This document shows positions 33,160 to 43,063 of a stretch of DNA of 64,000 nt, one piece after another (within the stretch, counting starts at the first letter, position 1; each line of letters opens with the position of its first letter). Source of the stretch: Streptomyces qinzhouensis (lineage in GTDB: Bacteria; Actinomycetota; Actinomycetes; Streptomycetales; Streptomycetaceae). The stretch covers positions 5,642,001 to 5,706,000 of the forward strand of contig NZ_CP042266.1 of the NCBI RefSeq assembly GCF_007856155.1, in the 5' to 3' direction. Under the pieces are notes generated by a model. The model made no database searches, had not been told where the DNA came from, and saw nothing but the letters and a program-made list of their open reading frames with translations. A program made the translations under genes and the position numbers.

Positions 33160-33675
33160 TCAGGGCAGTTCGAGCGTGGCCGGTACGGTCTCCTTCACCG
33201 CGCCGGCCAGCCGGGCGAGCGGGGTCGCGTCGTTCGCGTACCGCTCGTCCATCGACACCTCGACGTACGTCTCGCGGTACGTCGTCGTGAAGCGGGTACC
33301 GTCCCCGGTCCGCTCCAGCATCCAGTTGACCCCGTCGGCCTCCACGGCCTGCGCCGCCGGATCACTCATCCCCGCGGGCCGGGGGACCCCGCAGCGCAGT
33401 ACGATCGCGGCGTCACCCCAGCTCGCGGTCAGCTTCGACGCGGGCTCGGGGTCGGAGCGGTCCTGTCCGCCGACCGTCTCCGGAAGCTGACCGTCCAGCG
33501 CCTCGCAGAGCGCCGACTCCCCGTCCGGAGGGCGGGGGACGGCGACCTCCGGACGGTCGGCGGAGCATGCGGCGACGGCGAGCAGCACGGCCGCGGACAG
33601 GGCGAGACGCAGGGACGGCGCCGCGGAGCGGGAGCGGGGACGGTCGTGGCGGCGGGACCGGCGGGCGGAAGTCAC
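33160..33675 (-). CDS. DUF3515 lipoprotein
   Basis: 171 residues from ATG at 33675. An N-terminal basic region and a hydrophobic stretch lead into the lipobox LAVAAC (Cys about residue 37), so it should be anchored to the outer face of the membrane. The following domain matches DUF3515, an actinobacterial family of unknown function (WGDAAIVLRCGVPRP, ADGVNWMLERTGDGTRFTTTYR, ATLELP end). It converges with ddl, 30 bases away, which suggests nothing more than packing. Function unknown. Confidence 0.87.
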   Translation of the reverse strand: MTSARRSRRHDRPRSRSAAPSLRLALSAAVLLAVAACSADRPEVAVPRPPDGESALCEALDGQLPETVGGQDRSDPEPASKLTASWGDAAIVLRCGVPRPAGMSDPAAQAVEADGVNWMLERTGDGTRFTTTYRETYVEVSMDERYANDATPLARLAGAVKETVPATLELP

Positions 33676-33743
33676 CGGCCAAGCGTAGACGGGGGCTGGG
33701 GCCTTTCTTTCGGGCGAGCCCGGCAGGATCCGAAAGAGAGGGC

Positions 33744-33977
33744 CTACAGGTGGACGACCGGGCAGGTGAGTGTGCGGGTGATCCCTTCTACCTGCTGGAC
33801 CTTGGCGACCACCAGGCGGCCCAGCTCGTCCACCGTGTCCGCCTGGGCCCGCACGATCACGTCATAGGGGCCGGTGACGTCCTCGGCTTGCATCACTCCC
33901 GGAATCTTGCCGATGGTCTCGGCGACGGCCGACGCCTTGCCGACCTCGGTCTGAATCAGGATGTACGCCTGTACCAC
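33744..33977 (-). CDS. Stand-alone Lrp/AsnC ligand-binding (RAM) domain protein
   Basis: 77 residues from ATG at 33977. It is a complete RAM domain (VQAYILIQTEVGKASAVAE, GPYDVIVRAQADTVDELGRL, ITRTLTCPVV) with no DNA-binding helix-turn-helix. Such single-domain members form rings that bind amino acids and may modulate full-length Lrp proteins. It is transcribed away from thiL. Conserved in position in streptomycetes (recalled). Normal for the single-domain subgroup, so not a truncation. Confidence 0.9.
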   Translation of the reverse strand: MVQAYILIQTEVGKASAVAETIGKIPGVMQAEDVTGPYDVIVRAQADTVDELGRLVVAKVQQVEGITRTLTCPVVHL

Positions 33978-34317
33978 GGAACCTCCAGGGCGGCCCTGGG
34001 TGTGTTTCCCCGATCAATGGTGCCCTCGGCGCCCGCGGCGCTTCGGGTGGGGAAACCCCAGGGGGGAGAAAGAGACGCCACGGTATCGCGTCGCCACGGG
34101 CGACGGGGAGACCCGCGCGCCGGGAGGCGTCCGTAGTGTGGCGTGCGTCGAGCGCACGTTGACGCGTCCCTTGACGGTACCGAGCCCGCCGGCGCCCCGC
34201 GACCGGGGCCGGTACGGCGGCGGAACGGCGCGTCGGGGCGTGGCGCGCGGCGAACGGCACCACAGCACGACAGCCCGGCCGGGTGGTCCGGCGGGACGAC
34301 GGAGAGGTGAGACTCGG
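33978..34317. other. Divergent intergenic region before thiL
   Basis: 340 bases between the RAM-domain gene and thiL, holding promoters for both. I looked for a TPP riboswitch core (CTGAGA plus ACCTGA arms) and did not find one. It contains GC-rich segments and no obvious gene. Confidence 0.5.
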
Positions 34318-35280
34318 GTGAAGGGCACTGTGGGCGAGTTGGGAGAGTTCGGCCTGATCAAAGAGCTCACCTCCCGGCTCACCTCCACCCCCGCGGTCCG
34401 GATCGGACCCGGTGACGACGCGGCCGTGGTCGCCGCCCCCGACCGCAGGGTGGTGGCGAGTACCGACATTCTGCTGGAGGGCCGGCATTTCCGCCGCGAC
34501 TGGTCGACCGCGTACGACGTGGGCCGCAAGGCCGCCGCGCAGAATCTGGCCGACATCGCCGCCATGGGCGCCGTCCCCACCTCCCTCCTCCTCGGCCTGG
34601 TCGTCCCCGCCGACCTCCCTGTCACCTGGGCGACCGAGCTGATGGACGGTATCCGCGACGAATGCCAGGTCGCGGGGGCCGCGGTGGTCGGTGGGGATGT
34701 CGTACGGGGTGAGGTGATCACCCTGGCCATCACCGCGCTCGGCGATCTCCGCGGTCATGAGCCCGTCACCCGCGGCGGGGCCCGTCCCGGGGACGTCGTC
34801 GCCTGTACCGGCTGGCTCGGCTGGTCGGCCGCGGGCTACGCGGTGCTGTCGCGGGGCTTCCGTTCGCCCCGCGCCTTCGTCGAGGCGCACCGGCGGCCCG
34901 AGCCGCCGTATCACGCGGGGCCGGCCGCCGCCGGGCTCGGCGCGACCGCGATGTGCGACGTCAGCGACGGACTGATCGCGGACCTCGGCCATATCGCGGA
35001 GGCGAGCAAGGTCCGGATCGATCTGCGCTCCGGCGCGATCGACATCCCCAGCCAGATGCATGACATCGGACAGGCGGTCGGCGTCGACCCGCTCCAGTGG
35101 GTGCTCACCGGGGGAGAGGATCACGCGATCGTCGCCGCCTTCCCGCCGGACACCAAACTCCCCGCCCGCTGGAAGGTCATCGGGGAGGTCCTGCACCCTT
35201 CGGCGGCCCCCCAGGTCACCGTGGACGGTATCCCCTGGCACGGCGGCAGCGGCTGGGACCACTTCGGGGACGGGTCATGA
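34318..35280 (+). CDS. thiL: Thiamine-monophosphate kinase
   Basis: 320 residues from GTG at 34318, with GGAGAGG upstream. It phosphorylates thiamine monophosphate to the active cofactor thiamine diphosphate. AIR-synthase-like fold motifs are present: [10 protein letters not shown] (about residue 28), [34 protein letters not shown], and [15 protein letters not shown] (about 220). It overlaps thiD by 4 bases (ATGA), so the two thiamine genes are translationally coupled. Confidence 0.95.
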   Translation: MKGTVGELGEFGLIKELTSRLTSTPAVRIGPGDDAAVVAAPDRRVVASTDILLEGRHFRRDWSTAYDVGRKAAAQNLADIAAMGAVPTSLLLGLVVPADLPVTWATELMDGIRDECQVAGAAVVGGDVVRGEVITLAITALGDLRGHEPVTRGGARPGDVVACTGWLGWSAAGYAVLSRGFRSPRAFVEAHRRPEPPYHAGPAAAGLGATAMCDVSDGLIADLGHIAEASKVRIDLRSGAIDIPSQMHDIGQAVGVDPLQWVLTGGEDHAIVAAFPPDTKLPARWKVIGEVLHPSAAPQVTVDGIPWHGGSGWDHFGDGS

Positions 35281-36110
35281 CCCCGCCCGCCGCGGCCGGC
35301 CCGCCCCGCGCGCCCTTCGTGCCGCCGAGGGTGCTGACCGTCGCCGGATCCGACTCGGGCGGCGGCGCCGGGATCCAGGCCGATCTGAAGACGATGCTCG
35401 CCCTCGGAACTCATGGCATGAGCGTCATAGCCGCGGTGACCGCGCAGAACTCCGTCGGCGTCCAGGGCTTCTGGGAACTGCCCGCCGACGCGGTACGCGC
35501 CCAGTACCGCAGCGTCGTCGACGATATCGGCGTGCAGGCGGTCAAGACCGGCATGCTGGCCTCCGCCGGACTGGTGGAGACCGTCGCCGGACTGCTCGCG
35601 ACCACCGAAGCGCCCGTCGTCGTCGACCCGGTCGGGGTCTCCAAGCACGGGGACTCCCTGCTCGCGGACTCCGCGCTCGACTCCGTACGCCGGGCCCTGC
35701 TGCCCCTCGCCACCGTCGCCACCCCCAATCTCGACGAGGTCGCCCAGCTGACCGGGGTGGTCGCCGGGGACGAGACGGGGATGCGGCGGGCGGCGGACGC
35801 CGTCCTTCGCTTCGGGCCGCGCTGGGCGCTGATCAAGGGCGGGCATCTCGCGGGGGACGCGGTGGACCTGCTGACCGACGGCACCGCCGAGCACTGGTTC
35901 CGCGCGCCCCGCCTCGACAACCGCCATACCCATGGCACGGGCTGCACCCTGGCCTCCGCGATCGCCGCGGGCCTGGCCAAGGGCCTCGGGGTGCCGGCGG
36001 CGGTGGCGGCGGCCAAGGAGTACGTCACGGGCGCGATCGCGGCGGGCTTTCCGCTGGGCGCCGGGATAGGCCCGGTCCACCACGGCTGGCGCGGGCCCGC
36101 CGGCCACTGA
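35277..36110 (+). CDS. thiD: Hydroxymethylpyrimidine/phosphomethylpyrimidine kinase
   Basis: 277 residues from ATG at 35277, overlapping thiL. It phosphorylates HMP and HMP-P in the pyrimidine branch of thiamine synthesis. Ribokinase-fold motifs are [18 protein letters not shown] (about residue 23), [14 protein letters not shown] (about 122) and [15 protein letters not shown] with the catalytic Asp replaced by the usual Cys of this family (about 222). The 3' end is followed by short GC repeats and the rpmB terminator. Confidence 0.95.
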   Translation: MTPPAAAGPPRAPFVPPRVLTVAGSDSGGGAGIQADLKTMLALGTHGMSVIAAVTAQNSVGVQGFWELPADAVRAQYRSVVDDIGVQAVKTGMLASAGLVETVAGLLATTEAPVVVDPVGVSKHGDSLLADSALDSVRRALLPLATVATPNLDEVAQLTGVVAGDETGMRRAADAVLRFGPRWALIKGGHLAGDAVDLLTDGTAEHWFRAPRLDNRHTHGTGCTLASAIAAGLAKGLGVPAAVAAAKEYVTGAIAAGFPLGAGIGPVHHGWRGPAGH

Positions 36111-36248
36111 CCGCCGGGCCACTGACCGCCGGCCACTGACCGTCGGCCGTGAGCCCCGGCCGGTCCGGGGCGAACGGCGGAAAGACCGGAACGGCAACGG
36201 GCCGGAACGGCAAAGGACGAGAGCGGCAAAGGGCCGGAACGGCAAAAA

Positions 36249-36286
36249 GACCAGGCGGCCCACCTCGAAAGGTGGGCCGCCTGGTC
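36249..36286 (-). terminator. Terminator of rpmB (with minus-strand U tract)
   Basis: A perfect 17-bp stem (36249-36265 with 36270-36286) with a CGAA loop. Read on the minus strand it is followed by TTTTT (36248-36244), so it ends rpmB, and it may also stop thiLD readthrough. Confidence 0.92.
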
Positions 36287-36326
36287 AGGCAACCGGGGGG
36301 CTGCGCTAGCGACGGGGCGTCCGCTG

Positions 36327-36512
36327 TTAGCGCGAGACCTTGCCGGCCTTGATGCACGAGGTGCAGACGTTGAGCCGCTTCGGCGTCCGACCGACCACGG
36401 CACGCACGCGCTGGATGTTCGGGTTCCAGCGACGAGACGTACGGCGGTGCGAGTGGGAAATGCTGTTGCCGAAGCCCGGCCCCTTGCCACAGACGTCGCA
36501 GTTGGCAGCCAC
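36327..36512 (-). CDS. rpmB: 50S ribosomal protein L28, zinc-binding form
   Basis: 61 residues from ATG at 36512. The basic L28 core is clear ([34 protein letters not shown]). Two Cys pairs, CDVC (residues 5-8) and CTSC (about 50-53), make this the zinc-containing C+ form; Streptomyces also has zinc-free paralogues under Zur control, recalled to lie elsewhere. It is divergent from the FakA-like gene with 259 bases between starts. Confidence 0.95.
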   Translation of the reverse strand: MAANCDVCGKGPGFGNSISHSHRRTSRRWNPNIQRVRAVVGRTPKRLNVCTSCIKAGKVSR

Positions 36513-36771
36513 GGGTCACTCCAAAGACTTCAGATGCACGTACAGTGAATTTCCGGCGAGCCGGAAATCAGAAGCTGACTCGGTGGCTTTGCCGGGGGAT
36601 GGGCGGCCTGATTTTCATCAGGCAACCGGAGCAGCATACAACGGCTCCGCCCTTTCAACGAAACTACCATGCCTCCTCCGGCTCCCGGACCGGCTCCCGG
36701 CGGGGGCGGCCGGGGCGGAAGCTACCCTGCGGTGCGACCGCGCCCACGCCCGTACCGAGGAGGATCCCCAG

Positions 36772-38421
36772 GTGCCGCAGAAACTCGACGCCGCAGCGGT
36801 ACGGGTCTGGTGCGCGGGGGCGCTGGAGGCGCTGGGCCGGGAGCGCGAGGAGATCGACGCGATCAACGTCTATCCGGTCGCGGACGGTGACACCGGCACC
36901 AATCTCTATCTGACCGTCGAATCCGCGGCCACGGCCGTGGAGGCGGTGTTCGCGGCCCAGGAGTTCGCGGCCCGGGACTTCGCGGCTCATGCGGCGGAGC
37001 CCGGCGGTGCGGAGCCCGAGACCCCCGCGGTGATCCGGGCCATGGCGCACGGCGCCCTGCTGGGGGCCCGCGGGAACTCCGGCACCATCCTCGCCCAGCT
37101 GCTGCGCGGTATCGCGGAGCGCGTCGCGGTCGGCGGCGGCCTCGCCGAGGCCCTGGCCCGGGCGGCCGTCCTGGCCCGGGAGGCCGTGGCGCATCCGGTG
37201 GAGGGCACGGTCCTGACCGTCGCGGACGCGGCCGCCGCCGGTGCCGCGGCGGCCGGACCCGGTGACGCGGCCGCCGCCCGGGCCGCCTACGAGGCCGCCC
37301 GCGAGGCGCTGGCGGCGACCCCGGCCCGGCTCGAGGTGCTGGCGCGCGCCGGGGTCGTCGACGCCGGAGGTATGGGGCTCCTCGCGGTGCTGCGGGCCCT
37401 GGTCGCCGCCGTCACCGGGGAGACACCCGCCGCACCCGCCCGCGTCCCCGGCCATGTGCACGGTCAGGTGCACGGCCCGGTGTCCGCTCCCGCCGGACCG
37501 TGCGACGCCGAAGGCCCCGCCTTCGAGGTGATCTATCTGCTGGAGGCCGACGATCCGGCGGTCGCCGTCCTGCGGGCCCGGCTCGACGCCCTGGGGGAGT
37601 CCCTGGTGGTCGTCGGCGGTGACGGCCTGTGGAACGTGCACGTCCATGCCGACGACGCGGGCGCCGCCGTGGAGGCGGGCGTGGAGGCGGGCCGCCCGCA
37701 CCGGATCCGGATCACCCACCTCACCGGGACCACGGCGCCCGTCCCCGAGCAGGTCCAGCGCGCGGTCGTGGTGGTCGTGCCCGGGGAGGGGCTCGCCGGG
37801 CTGTGCGCGGAGGCGGGCGCGACGACCGTACTGGCGCGCCCCGGGGAACCGCCCGCCAGCGGCGAACTCGTCGACGCCATCCGTCGTGCGCACGCCCGCG
37901 AGGTCGTCCTCCTGCCGAACTCCGCGGAGCTGCGGCACACCGCCGCGGCCGCCGCCGAACAGGCCCGTACCGAAGGGGTACGGGTCGCCCTGATCCCCAC
38001 CCGCGCCGCCGTCCAGGGCATCGCCGCCCTCGCCGTCCACGAGCCGGGTCGCCGATTCGACGAGGACGTCGTGGCGATGACGGCGGCGGCCGGGGCGACC
38101 CGCTACGCCGAGCTGGCGGTCGCCGAGCACCGCTCGTGGACCACCGCCGGCGTCTGCCAGGCCGGTGACGTCCTGGGGCTGATAGACGGCGATGTCGCCG
38201 TCATCGGTACGGATCTCACCGCCACCGCCGTCGCCGTCCTGGACCGGATGCTGGCCGCGGGCGGCGAACTGGTGACCCTGGTCCTCTCCGCCGATCTGCC
38301 CGACGGCGCCGCGACCGCCGCGAAGCTGGAGCGCCATGTGAGGGAGGCGCATCTGGCGGTGGACACGGTGGTCTACGAGAGCGGCCACGGCGCCAGCCCG
38401 CTGCTCATCGGGGTGGAGTGA
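36772..38421 (+). CDS. DAK2-domain kinase, FakA-like (fatty acid kinase type)
   Basis: 549 residues from GTG at 36772, preceded by GAGGAGG at 8-9 bases; this length matches FakA of Firmicutes (about 548). The N-terminal DhaL-like ATP-binding domain shows INVYPVADGDTGTNLYLT (about residue 30) and AHGALLGARGNSGTILAQLL (about 95). A middle linker and a C-terminal domain of the FakA/YloV type follow (VVLLPNSAELRHTA, RTEGVRVALIPTRAAVQGIAA). In Firmicutes it phosphorylates fatty acids bound to FakB; whether Streptomyces uses it so is not shown here. Its place directly before recG is also seen in Firmicutes (yloV-recG order), which supports orthology. Confidence 0.88.
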   Translation: MPQKLDAAAVRVWCAGALEALGREREEIDAINVYPVADGDTGTNLYLTVESAATAVEAVFAAQEFAARDFAAHAAEPGGAEPETPAVIRAMAHGALLGARGNSGTILAQLLRGIAERVAVGGGLAEALARAAVLAREAVAHPVEGTVLTVADAAAAGAAAAGPGDAAAARAAYEAAREALAATPARLEVLARAGVVDAGGMGLLAVLRALVAAVTGETPAAPARVPGHVHGQVHGPVSAPAGPCDAEGPAFEVIYLLEADDPAVAVLRARLDALGESLVVVGGDGLWNVHVHADDAGAAVEAGVEAGRPHRIRITHLTGTTAPVPEQVQRAVVVVVPGEGLAGLCAEAGATTVLARPGEPPASGELVDAIRRAHAREVVLLPNSAELRHTAAAAAEQARTEGVRVALIPTRAAVQGIAALAVHEPGRRFDEDVVAMTAAAGATRYAELAVAEHRSWTTAGVCQAGDVLGLIDGDVAVIGTDLTATAVAVLDRMLAAGGELVTLVLSADLPDGAATAAKLERHVREAHLAVDTVVYESGHGASPLLIGVE

Positions 38422-38470
38422 CACCCCCCGGGAGGGGTGGCGATCCCGATTGTCGGTGGCGTGGTGTGCA

Positions 38471-40690
38471 ATGGATGCCGTGTCCGTCCTGAGTGAACCC
38501 CTCAAGAAGACGCTCGGCCCCGCCACCGCGAAGGTGCTCGGCGAGCAGCTCGGTCTGCACACCGTCGGGGATCTGCTGCACCACTACCCCCGGCGGTACG
38601 AGGAGCGGGGCCGGCTGACCCGGCTCTCCGAGCTGCCGCTGGACGAGGACGTCACGGTGGTCGCCCAGGTCGCGGACGCCCGCGTGCACACCTTCAACGG
38701 CGGCCGGGGCAAGCGGCTGGAGCTGACCATCACGGACGGCAGCGGCCGACTCCAGCTCGTGTTCTTCGGCCGGGGCGTCCACAAACCACAGTCCGAACTG
38801 CCGCCCGGCAGCCGCGCCATGTTCGCCGGGAAGGTGTCGGTCTTCAACCGCAAGCTCCAGCTGGCCCATCCGACCTACGCCAAACTGGGCGGGGACGGCA
38901 CCGCCGAGGCGGACGGGACCGACTCCCCGGCCGTCGAGTCCTGGGCCGGCGCCCTCATCCCGATCTACCCCGCCTGCAAGGGCATGGAGTCGTGGAAGAT
39001 CGCCAAGGCGGTGGACGCGGTGCTGCCGCGGGCCGCCGAGGCTGTCGACCCGCTGCCCCCCGCGCTGCGCGAGGGCCGCGGATTCGTCCCCCTGCCGGAG
39101 GCCCTGGTCAAGGTCCACCGGCCGCAGACCAAGGCCGATATCGAGGACGCCAGGGCCCGGCTCAAGTGGGACGAGGCCTTCGTCCTCCAGGTCGCGCTGG
39201 CCCGGCGGCGGTACGCGGACGCCCAACTGCCCGCGGTCGCCCGCAGACCCGCGCCGGACGGGCTGCTGACCGCCTTCGACGCCCGGCTCCCCTTCACCCT
39301 CACCGACGGCCAGCAGAAGGTCACCGCCGAGATCTTCGGCGATCTGGCGACCGAACACCCGATGCACCGGCTGCTCCAGGGCGAGGTCGGCTCCGGCAAG
39401 ACCCTGGTCGCGCTGCGGGCGATGCTCGCCGTCGTCGACGCGGGCGGACAGGCCGCCATGCTCGCCCCGACCGAGGTACTGGCCCAGCAGCACCATCGGT
39501 CGATCGTGGAGATGATGGGCGACCTGGCCGAGGGCGGCATGCTGGGCGGCGTCGAGCACGCCACCAAGATCGTGCTGCTGACCGGCTCGATGGGCATGCA
39601 GGCCCGGCGGCAGGCCCTGCTGGACCTGGTCACCGGCGAGGCGGGGATCGTGATCGGCACCCATGCCCTGATCGAGGACAAGGTCCGGTTCCACGATCTC
39701 GGTCTGGTCGTCGTCGACGAACAGCACCGCTTCGGAGTGGAGCAGCGGGACGCGCTGCGCTCCAAGGGACAGCAGCCGCCGCATCTGCTGGTGATGACGG
39801 CCACCCCCATTCCGCGGACGGTCGCCATGACGGTCTTCGGCGATCTGGAGACCTCCGTCCTCGACCAGCTGCCGGCCGGGCGGTCCCCGATCGCCAGCCA
39901 TGTGGTGCCCGCCCAGGACAAGCCCCACTTCCTCGCCCGGGCCTGGGAGCGGGTCCGGGAAGAGGTCGGCAAGGGACACCAGGGATATGTGGTCTGCCCC
40001 CGGATCGGTGACGAGGCCGACGAGAAACCGTCGAAGAAGCAGCCGGGACCGGCCGCCGACGAGACCGCCGACAAGCGGCCCCCGCTCGCCGTGCTGGATG
40101 TCGCCGCCGACCTCGCCGCGGGCCCGCTGGCCGGGCTCCGGGTGGCGGTGCTGCACGGCAGGATGCCCCCGGACGACAAGGACGACGTCATGCGCCGCTT
40201 CGCCGCGGGCGAGGTGGATGTCCTGGTCGCGACGACGGTGATCGAAGTCGGCGTGAACGTCCCCAACGCCACCGCGATGGTGATCATGGACGCGGACCGC
40301 TTCGGTGTCTCCCAGCTCCACCAGCTGCGCGGCCGGGTCGGCCGGGGCTCGGCCCCCGGGCTCTGCCTCCTGGTCACCGAGGCACCCGAGGCGAGCCCGG
40401 CCCGGGCCCGGCTCGCCGCGGTCGCCGCCACCCTCGACGGCTTCGAGCTCTCCCGTATCGACCTCGAACAGCGCCGCGAGGGCGATGTCCTCGGACAGGC
40501 GCAGTCGGGCGCCCGCTCCTCGCTGCGGATGCTGGCCGTCATCGACGATGAGGAGATCATCGCGGCCGCCCGTGAGGAAGCCGTCGCCGTCGTCGCCGCC
40601 GACCCCGGCCTGGCGGGGCTCCCCGAGCTGCGGACCGCGCTCGACGCCCTGCTGGACGAGGAGCGCGAGCAGTATCTGGACAAGGGCTGA
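38471..40690 (+). CDS. recG: ATP-dependent DNA helicase RecG
   Basis: 739 residues from ATG at 38471. RecG remodels stalled replication forks and branched DNA. Seen in order: an N-terminal wedge/OB domain (residues 50-160), Walker A GEVGSGKTL (about 310), DEQHRFGVEQR (DEAH-like box, about 424), TATPIPRT, and helicase C motifs TTVIEVGVNVPNA and QLRGRVGRG (about 620). An acidic insertion rich in Lys/Pro/Asp around residues 515-545 (KKQPGPAADETADKRPP) is looser than in other RecG proteins. The gene is part of the fakA-like/recG/rsmD/coaD run. Confidence 0.97.
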   Translation: MDAVSVLSEPLKKTLGPATAKVLGEQLGLHTVGDLLHHYPRRYEERGRLTRLSELPLDEDVTVVAQVADARVHTFNGGRGKRLELTITDGSGRLQLVFFGRGVHKPQSELPPGSRAMFAGKVSVFNRKLQLAHPTYAKLGGDGTAEADGTDSPAVESWAGALIPIYPACKGMESWKIAKAVDAVLPRAAEAVDPLPPALREGRGFVPLPEALVKVHRPQTKADIEDARARLKWDEAFVLQVALARRRYADAQLPAVARRPAPDGLLTAFDARLPFTLTDGQQKVTAEIFGDLATEHPMHRLLQGEVGSGKTLVALRAMLAVVDAGGQAAMLAPTEVLAQQHHRSIVEMMGDLAEGGMLGGVEHATKIVLLTGSMGMQARRQALLDLVTGEAGIVIGTHALIEDKVRFHDLGLVVVDEQHRFGVEQRDALRSKGQQPPHLLVMTATPIPRTVAMTVFGDLETSVLDQLPAGRSPIASHVVPAQDKPHFLARAWERVREEVGKGHQGYVVCPRIGDEADEKPSKKQPGPAADETADKRPPLAVLDVAADLAAGPLAGLRVAVLHGRMPPDDKDDVMRRFAAGEVDVLVATTVIEVGVNVPNATAMVIMDADRFGVSQLHQLRGRVGRGSAPGLCLLVTEAPEASPARARLAAVAATLDGFELSRIDLEQRREGDVLGQAQSGARSSLRMLAVIDDEEIIAAAREEAVAVVAADPGLAGLPELRTALDALLDEEREQYLDKG

Positions 40691-40812
40691 CGACCGCCGC
40701 CCGTCCCGGCCGCGCGCGCCCCGCCGCCGAGCTGAGAGACTGATCACGGCGGCCCGGCCCCCGCGACCACCGCCCGACACCGCCCCCGACCCCACCGACT
40801 CCGAGGACCGAG

Positions 40813-41415
40813 ATGACCCGCGTGATCGCCGGCACGGCCGGCGGACGCCGCCTCGCCGTTCCCCCCGGCACCGGCACCCGCCCCACGTCCGACCGGGCTC
40901 GCGAAGGACTCTTCTCCACCTGGCAGGCCCTGCTGGGCACGGTGGAGGGCATCAGGGTCGCCGATCTGTACGCGGGCTCCGGCGCGGTCGGCCTGGAAGC
41001 GCTGTCCCGGGGCGCGGCCCACGCCCTGCTGGTGGAGGCCGACACCCGGGCCGCCCGGGTGATCCGGGACAACGTCCGCGCCCTCGGGCTGCCCGGGGCG
41101 GAGGTCCGTACCGGCAGGGCCGAGCAGATCGTCACCGGACCGGCCCCTACCGCCCCCTACGACGCCGTTTTCCTCGACCCCCCGTACGCCGTGGCCGACG
41201 ATGATCTACGGGAGATCCTCCTCACACTCGCGGCCCAGGGGTGGCTCACCGAGGACGCGCTCGTCACCGTGGAACGGAGCACCAGGGGCGGAACCTTCCG
41301 TTGGCCGGCCGGCTTCGAACCGCTGCGGTCCCGCCGCTACGGCGAGGGAACGTTTTGGTACGGTCGCGCCGCCTCTGTCTGCGACGAGGCATCCATGGGC
41401 GAAGACGCCTCATGA
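40813..41415 (+). CDS. rsmD: 16S rRNA (guanine-966-N2)-methyltransferase
   Basis: 200 residues from ATG at 40813. It methylates G966 of 16S rRNA. It is a Rossmann methyltransferase: the SAM loop is in [20 protein letters not shown] (about residue 47), and the catalytic D-PPY motif appears as [12 protein letters not shown] (about 120). The N-terminal [15 protein letters not shown] is typical. The coaD gene follows with ATG at 41412 overlapping its stop, although the likelier coaD start is 27 bases later. The rsmD-coaD pairing is a classic conserved neighbourhood. Confidence 0.95.
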   Translation: MTRVIAGTAGGRRLAVPPGTGTRPTSDRAREGLFSTWQALLGTVEGIRVADLYAGSGAVGLEALSRGAAHALLVEADTRAARVIRDNVRALGLPGAEVRTGRAEQIVTGPAPTAPYDAVFLDPPYAVADDDLREILLTLAAQGWLTEDALVTVERSTRGGTFRWPAGFEPLRSRRYGEGTFWYGRAASVCDEASMGEDAS

Positions 41416-41441
41416 CCGGACCGGAGAGCGAGGGACTTCCA

Positions 41442-41921
41442 GTGCGCCGCGCAGTCTGTCCGGGGTCGTTCGACCCCATCACCAACGGACACCTCGACAT
41501 CATCGCCCGCGCCGCCAAGCTGTACGACGTCGTCCATGTGGCAGTGATGATCAACAAGTCCAAGAAGGGCCTGTTCACCGTCGAGGAGCGGATGGACCTG
41601 ATCCGCCGGGTGACGAGCGACTACGGGAACGTGGTCGTCGAGTCCCACCACGGACTGCTCGTCGACTTCTGCAAGGACCGGGACATCCCCGCCATCGTGA
41701 AGGGCCTGCGGGCCGTCAGCGACTTCGACTACGAACTGCAGATGGCCCAGATGAACAACGGCCTCTCCGGTGTCGAAACCCTGTTCGTCCCCACCAATCC
41801 CACCTACAGCTTCCTCTCCTCCAGCCTGGTCAAGGAGGTCGCGGCCTGGGGCGGCGACGTCTCCCATCTGCTGCCCCCGCCGGTCCACGAAGCGCTGCGC
41901 GCCCGCCTCGCCGGGAAGTGA
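41442..41921 (+). CDS. coaD: Phosphopantetheine adenylyltransferase
   Basis: 159 residues from GTG at 41442, preceded by GAGGGA; this matches the usual family length. The overlapping ATG at 41412 would add 10 residues. It makes dephospho-CoA from 4'-phosphopantetheine and ATP. Nucleotidyltransferase motifs are [16 protein letters not shown] (T/H-x-G-H at the start), [19 protein letters not shown] (about residue 85) and the ISSS-like [13 protein letters not shown] (about 126). Confidence 0.96.
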   Translation: MRRAVCPGSFDPITNGHLDIIARAAKLYDVVHVAVMINKSKKGLFTVEERMDLIRRVTSDYGNVVVESHHGLLVDFCKDRDIPAIVKGLRAVSDFDYELQMAQMNNGLSGVETLFVPTNPTYSFLSSSLVKEVAAWGGDVSHLLPPPVHEALRARLAGK

Positions 41922-42008
41922 CGGCACACCGCCGCCCGCGGCCCGTACAGTCGTCTGCGCCAGTCTCGGACAGCGCGCCACGACGCGTGCGGAAAGCGGC
42001 GGACGACG

Positions 42009-42902
42009 GTGGACGTGCAGAAGAAGCTCGACGAGATCACGGCGGTCGTGACCGGCGCCCGGGCCCTGCCCATGTCGGCGTCGTGTGTGGTCAACCGGGC
42101 CGAGCTGCTGGCCCTGCTCGACGAGGCGCGGGCCGCGCTGCCCGGCTCCCTCGGCCGGGCGCGGGAGCTGATCGGCGAGCGGGAGCGGACGGTCGCCCTG
42201 GCCCATGAGGAGGCCCGGAGCATCGTCCGGGACGCCCACGCCGAACGCGGCGCGCTGCTCTCCGGCAGCCGGGTCGCCCTCGACTCCCGGGCCGAGGCGG
42301 ACCGCATCCTCGGCGAAGCGCACCGGGCCGCCGAGGAGATCCGGGCCGAGGCCGACGACTACGTCGACGCCAAGCTCGCGAACTTCGAGGTCGTCCTCGT
42401 CCGGACCATCGGCTCCGTCGGCCGGGGCCGGGAGCGGCTGGCCGGCCGCGCCCCGGACGAGCCGTGGCACGGGGCCGCCCCGGCGCCCGGCGGTGCCGGG
42501 GCCTACGCGGACGCCACGCTCGGTGCCTTCGAGGAGGTGCTCACCCGGACCCTGGACGCGGTCGGGCGCGGCCGGATCACGCTCCAGGGGCGGACGGCCG
42601 ACGGTGTGCCCGGGGAGCGGCTCCCGTTCCCCGACCCGGCGGACCCGGGGCCGGAGCGGGCCACCAGCGACGCCGAGTATCTGGCCGGTCTGGCGGAGCC
42701 GGCCGGAGCGGCGGCGGGATTCGCCGCACCGGAGCCGACCGGTCAGATGTACGGGGACGGAGCCGGGGCCGGGGACGCGACCGGGGCGCCGCCCGTGATC
42801 CCGGCACAGCCGGACCCGTACGAGCCCAGGGACCGGCTCCGGCCGGAGGAAACGTACAAAATTCATGAAATGGGCGAACCATACGGTCCGGGTGGCCGCT
42901 GA
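42009..42902 (+). CDS. Coiled-coil, DivIVA-/ATP-synthase-b-like protein
   Basis: 297 residues from GTG at 42009. The first 130 residues or so are charged helix with heptad character (LVNRAELLALLDEARAALPG is typical only in part; VALAHEEARSIVRDAHAER; RAEADRILGEAHRAAEEIRAEADDYV), resembling DivIVA-type and ATP synthase b coiled coils; related genes are annotated as cell division initiation protein. The second half is Pro/Gly/Glu-rich and probably disordered, ending in a short conserved-looking IHEMGEPYGPGGR. No membrane segment is seen. It lies between coaD and DUF177-rpmF-rnc. A structural or scaffolding role is inferred from composition only. Confidence 0.8.
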   Translation: MDVQKKLDEITAVVTGARALPMSASCVVNRAELLALLDEARAALPGSLGRARELIGERERTVALAHEEARSIVRDAHAERGALLSGSRVALDSRAEADRILGEAHRAAEEIRAEADDYVDAKLANFEVVLVRTIGSVGRGRERLAGRAPDEPWHGAAPAPGGAGAYADATLGAFEEVLTRTLDAVGRGRITLQGRTADGVPGERLPFPDPADPGPERATSDAEYLAGLAEPAGAAAGFAAPEPTGQMYGDGAGAGDATGAPPVIPAQPDPYEPRDRLRPEETYKIHEMGEPYGPGGR

Positions 42903-43063
42903 GGCCGGTCCCGCCGCCCGGGCGCCCCGGGCCCGGGGACCGGATTGGGCCGATGGCGCCCGGTCAAGTATCCTGGCTCTTCGGTCGCGCCTCGTTCGCG
43001 ATCCCGGCTGCCCGCTTACCCCGTCGCTGGGGGCGGCAGTCCCTCCCCCGAAGCATCAGCCCG

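Noticed and set aside
33978..34317. Possible TPP riboswitch upstream of thiL-thiD
   Set aside because: The conserved THI-box words were not found, and thiL is not usually under this control.
38405..40795. 796-residue open frame antisense to recG
   Set aside because: RecG is complete on the other strand; the antisense frame has no recognisable domain.
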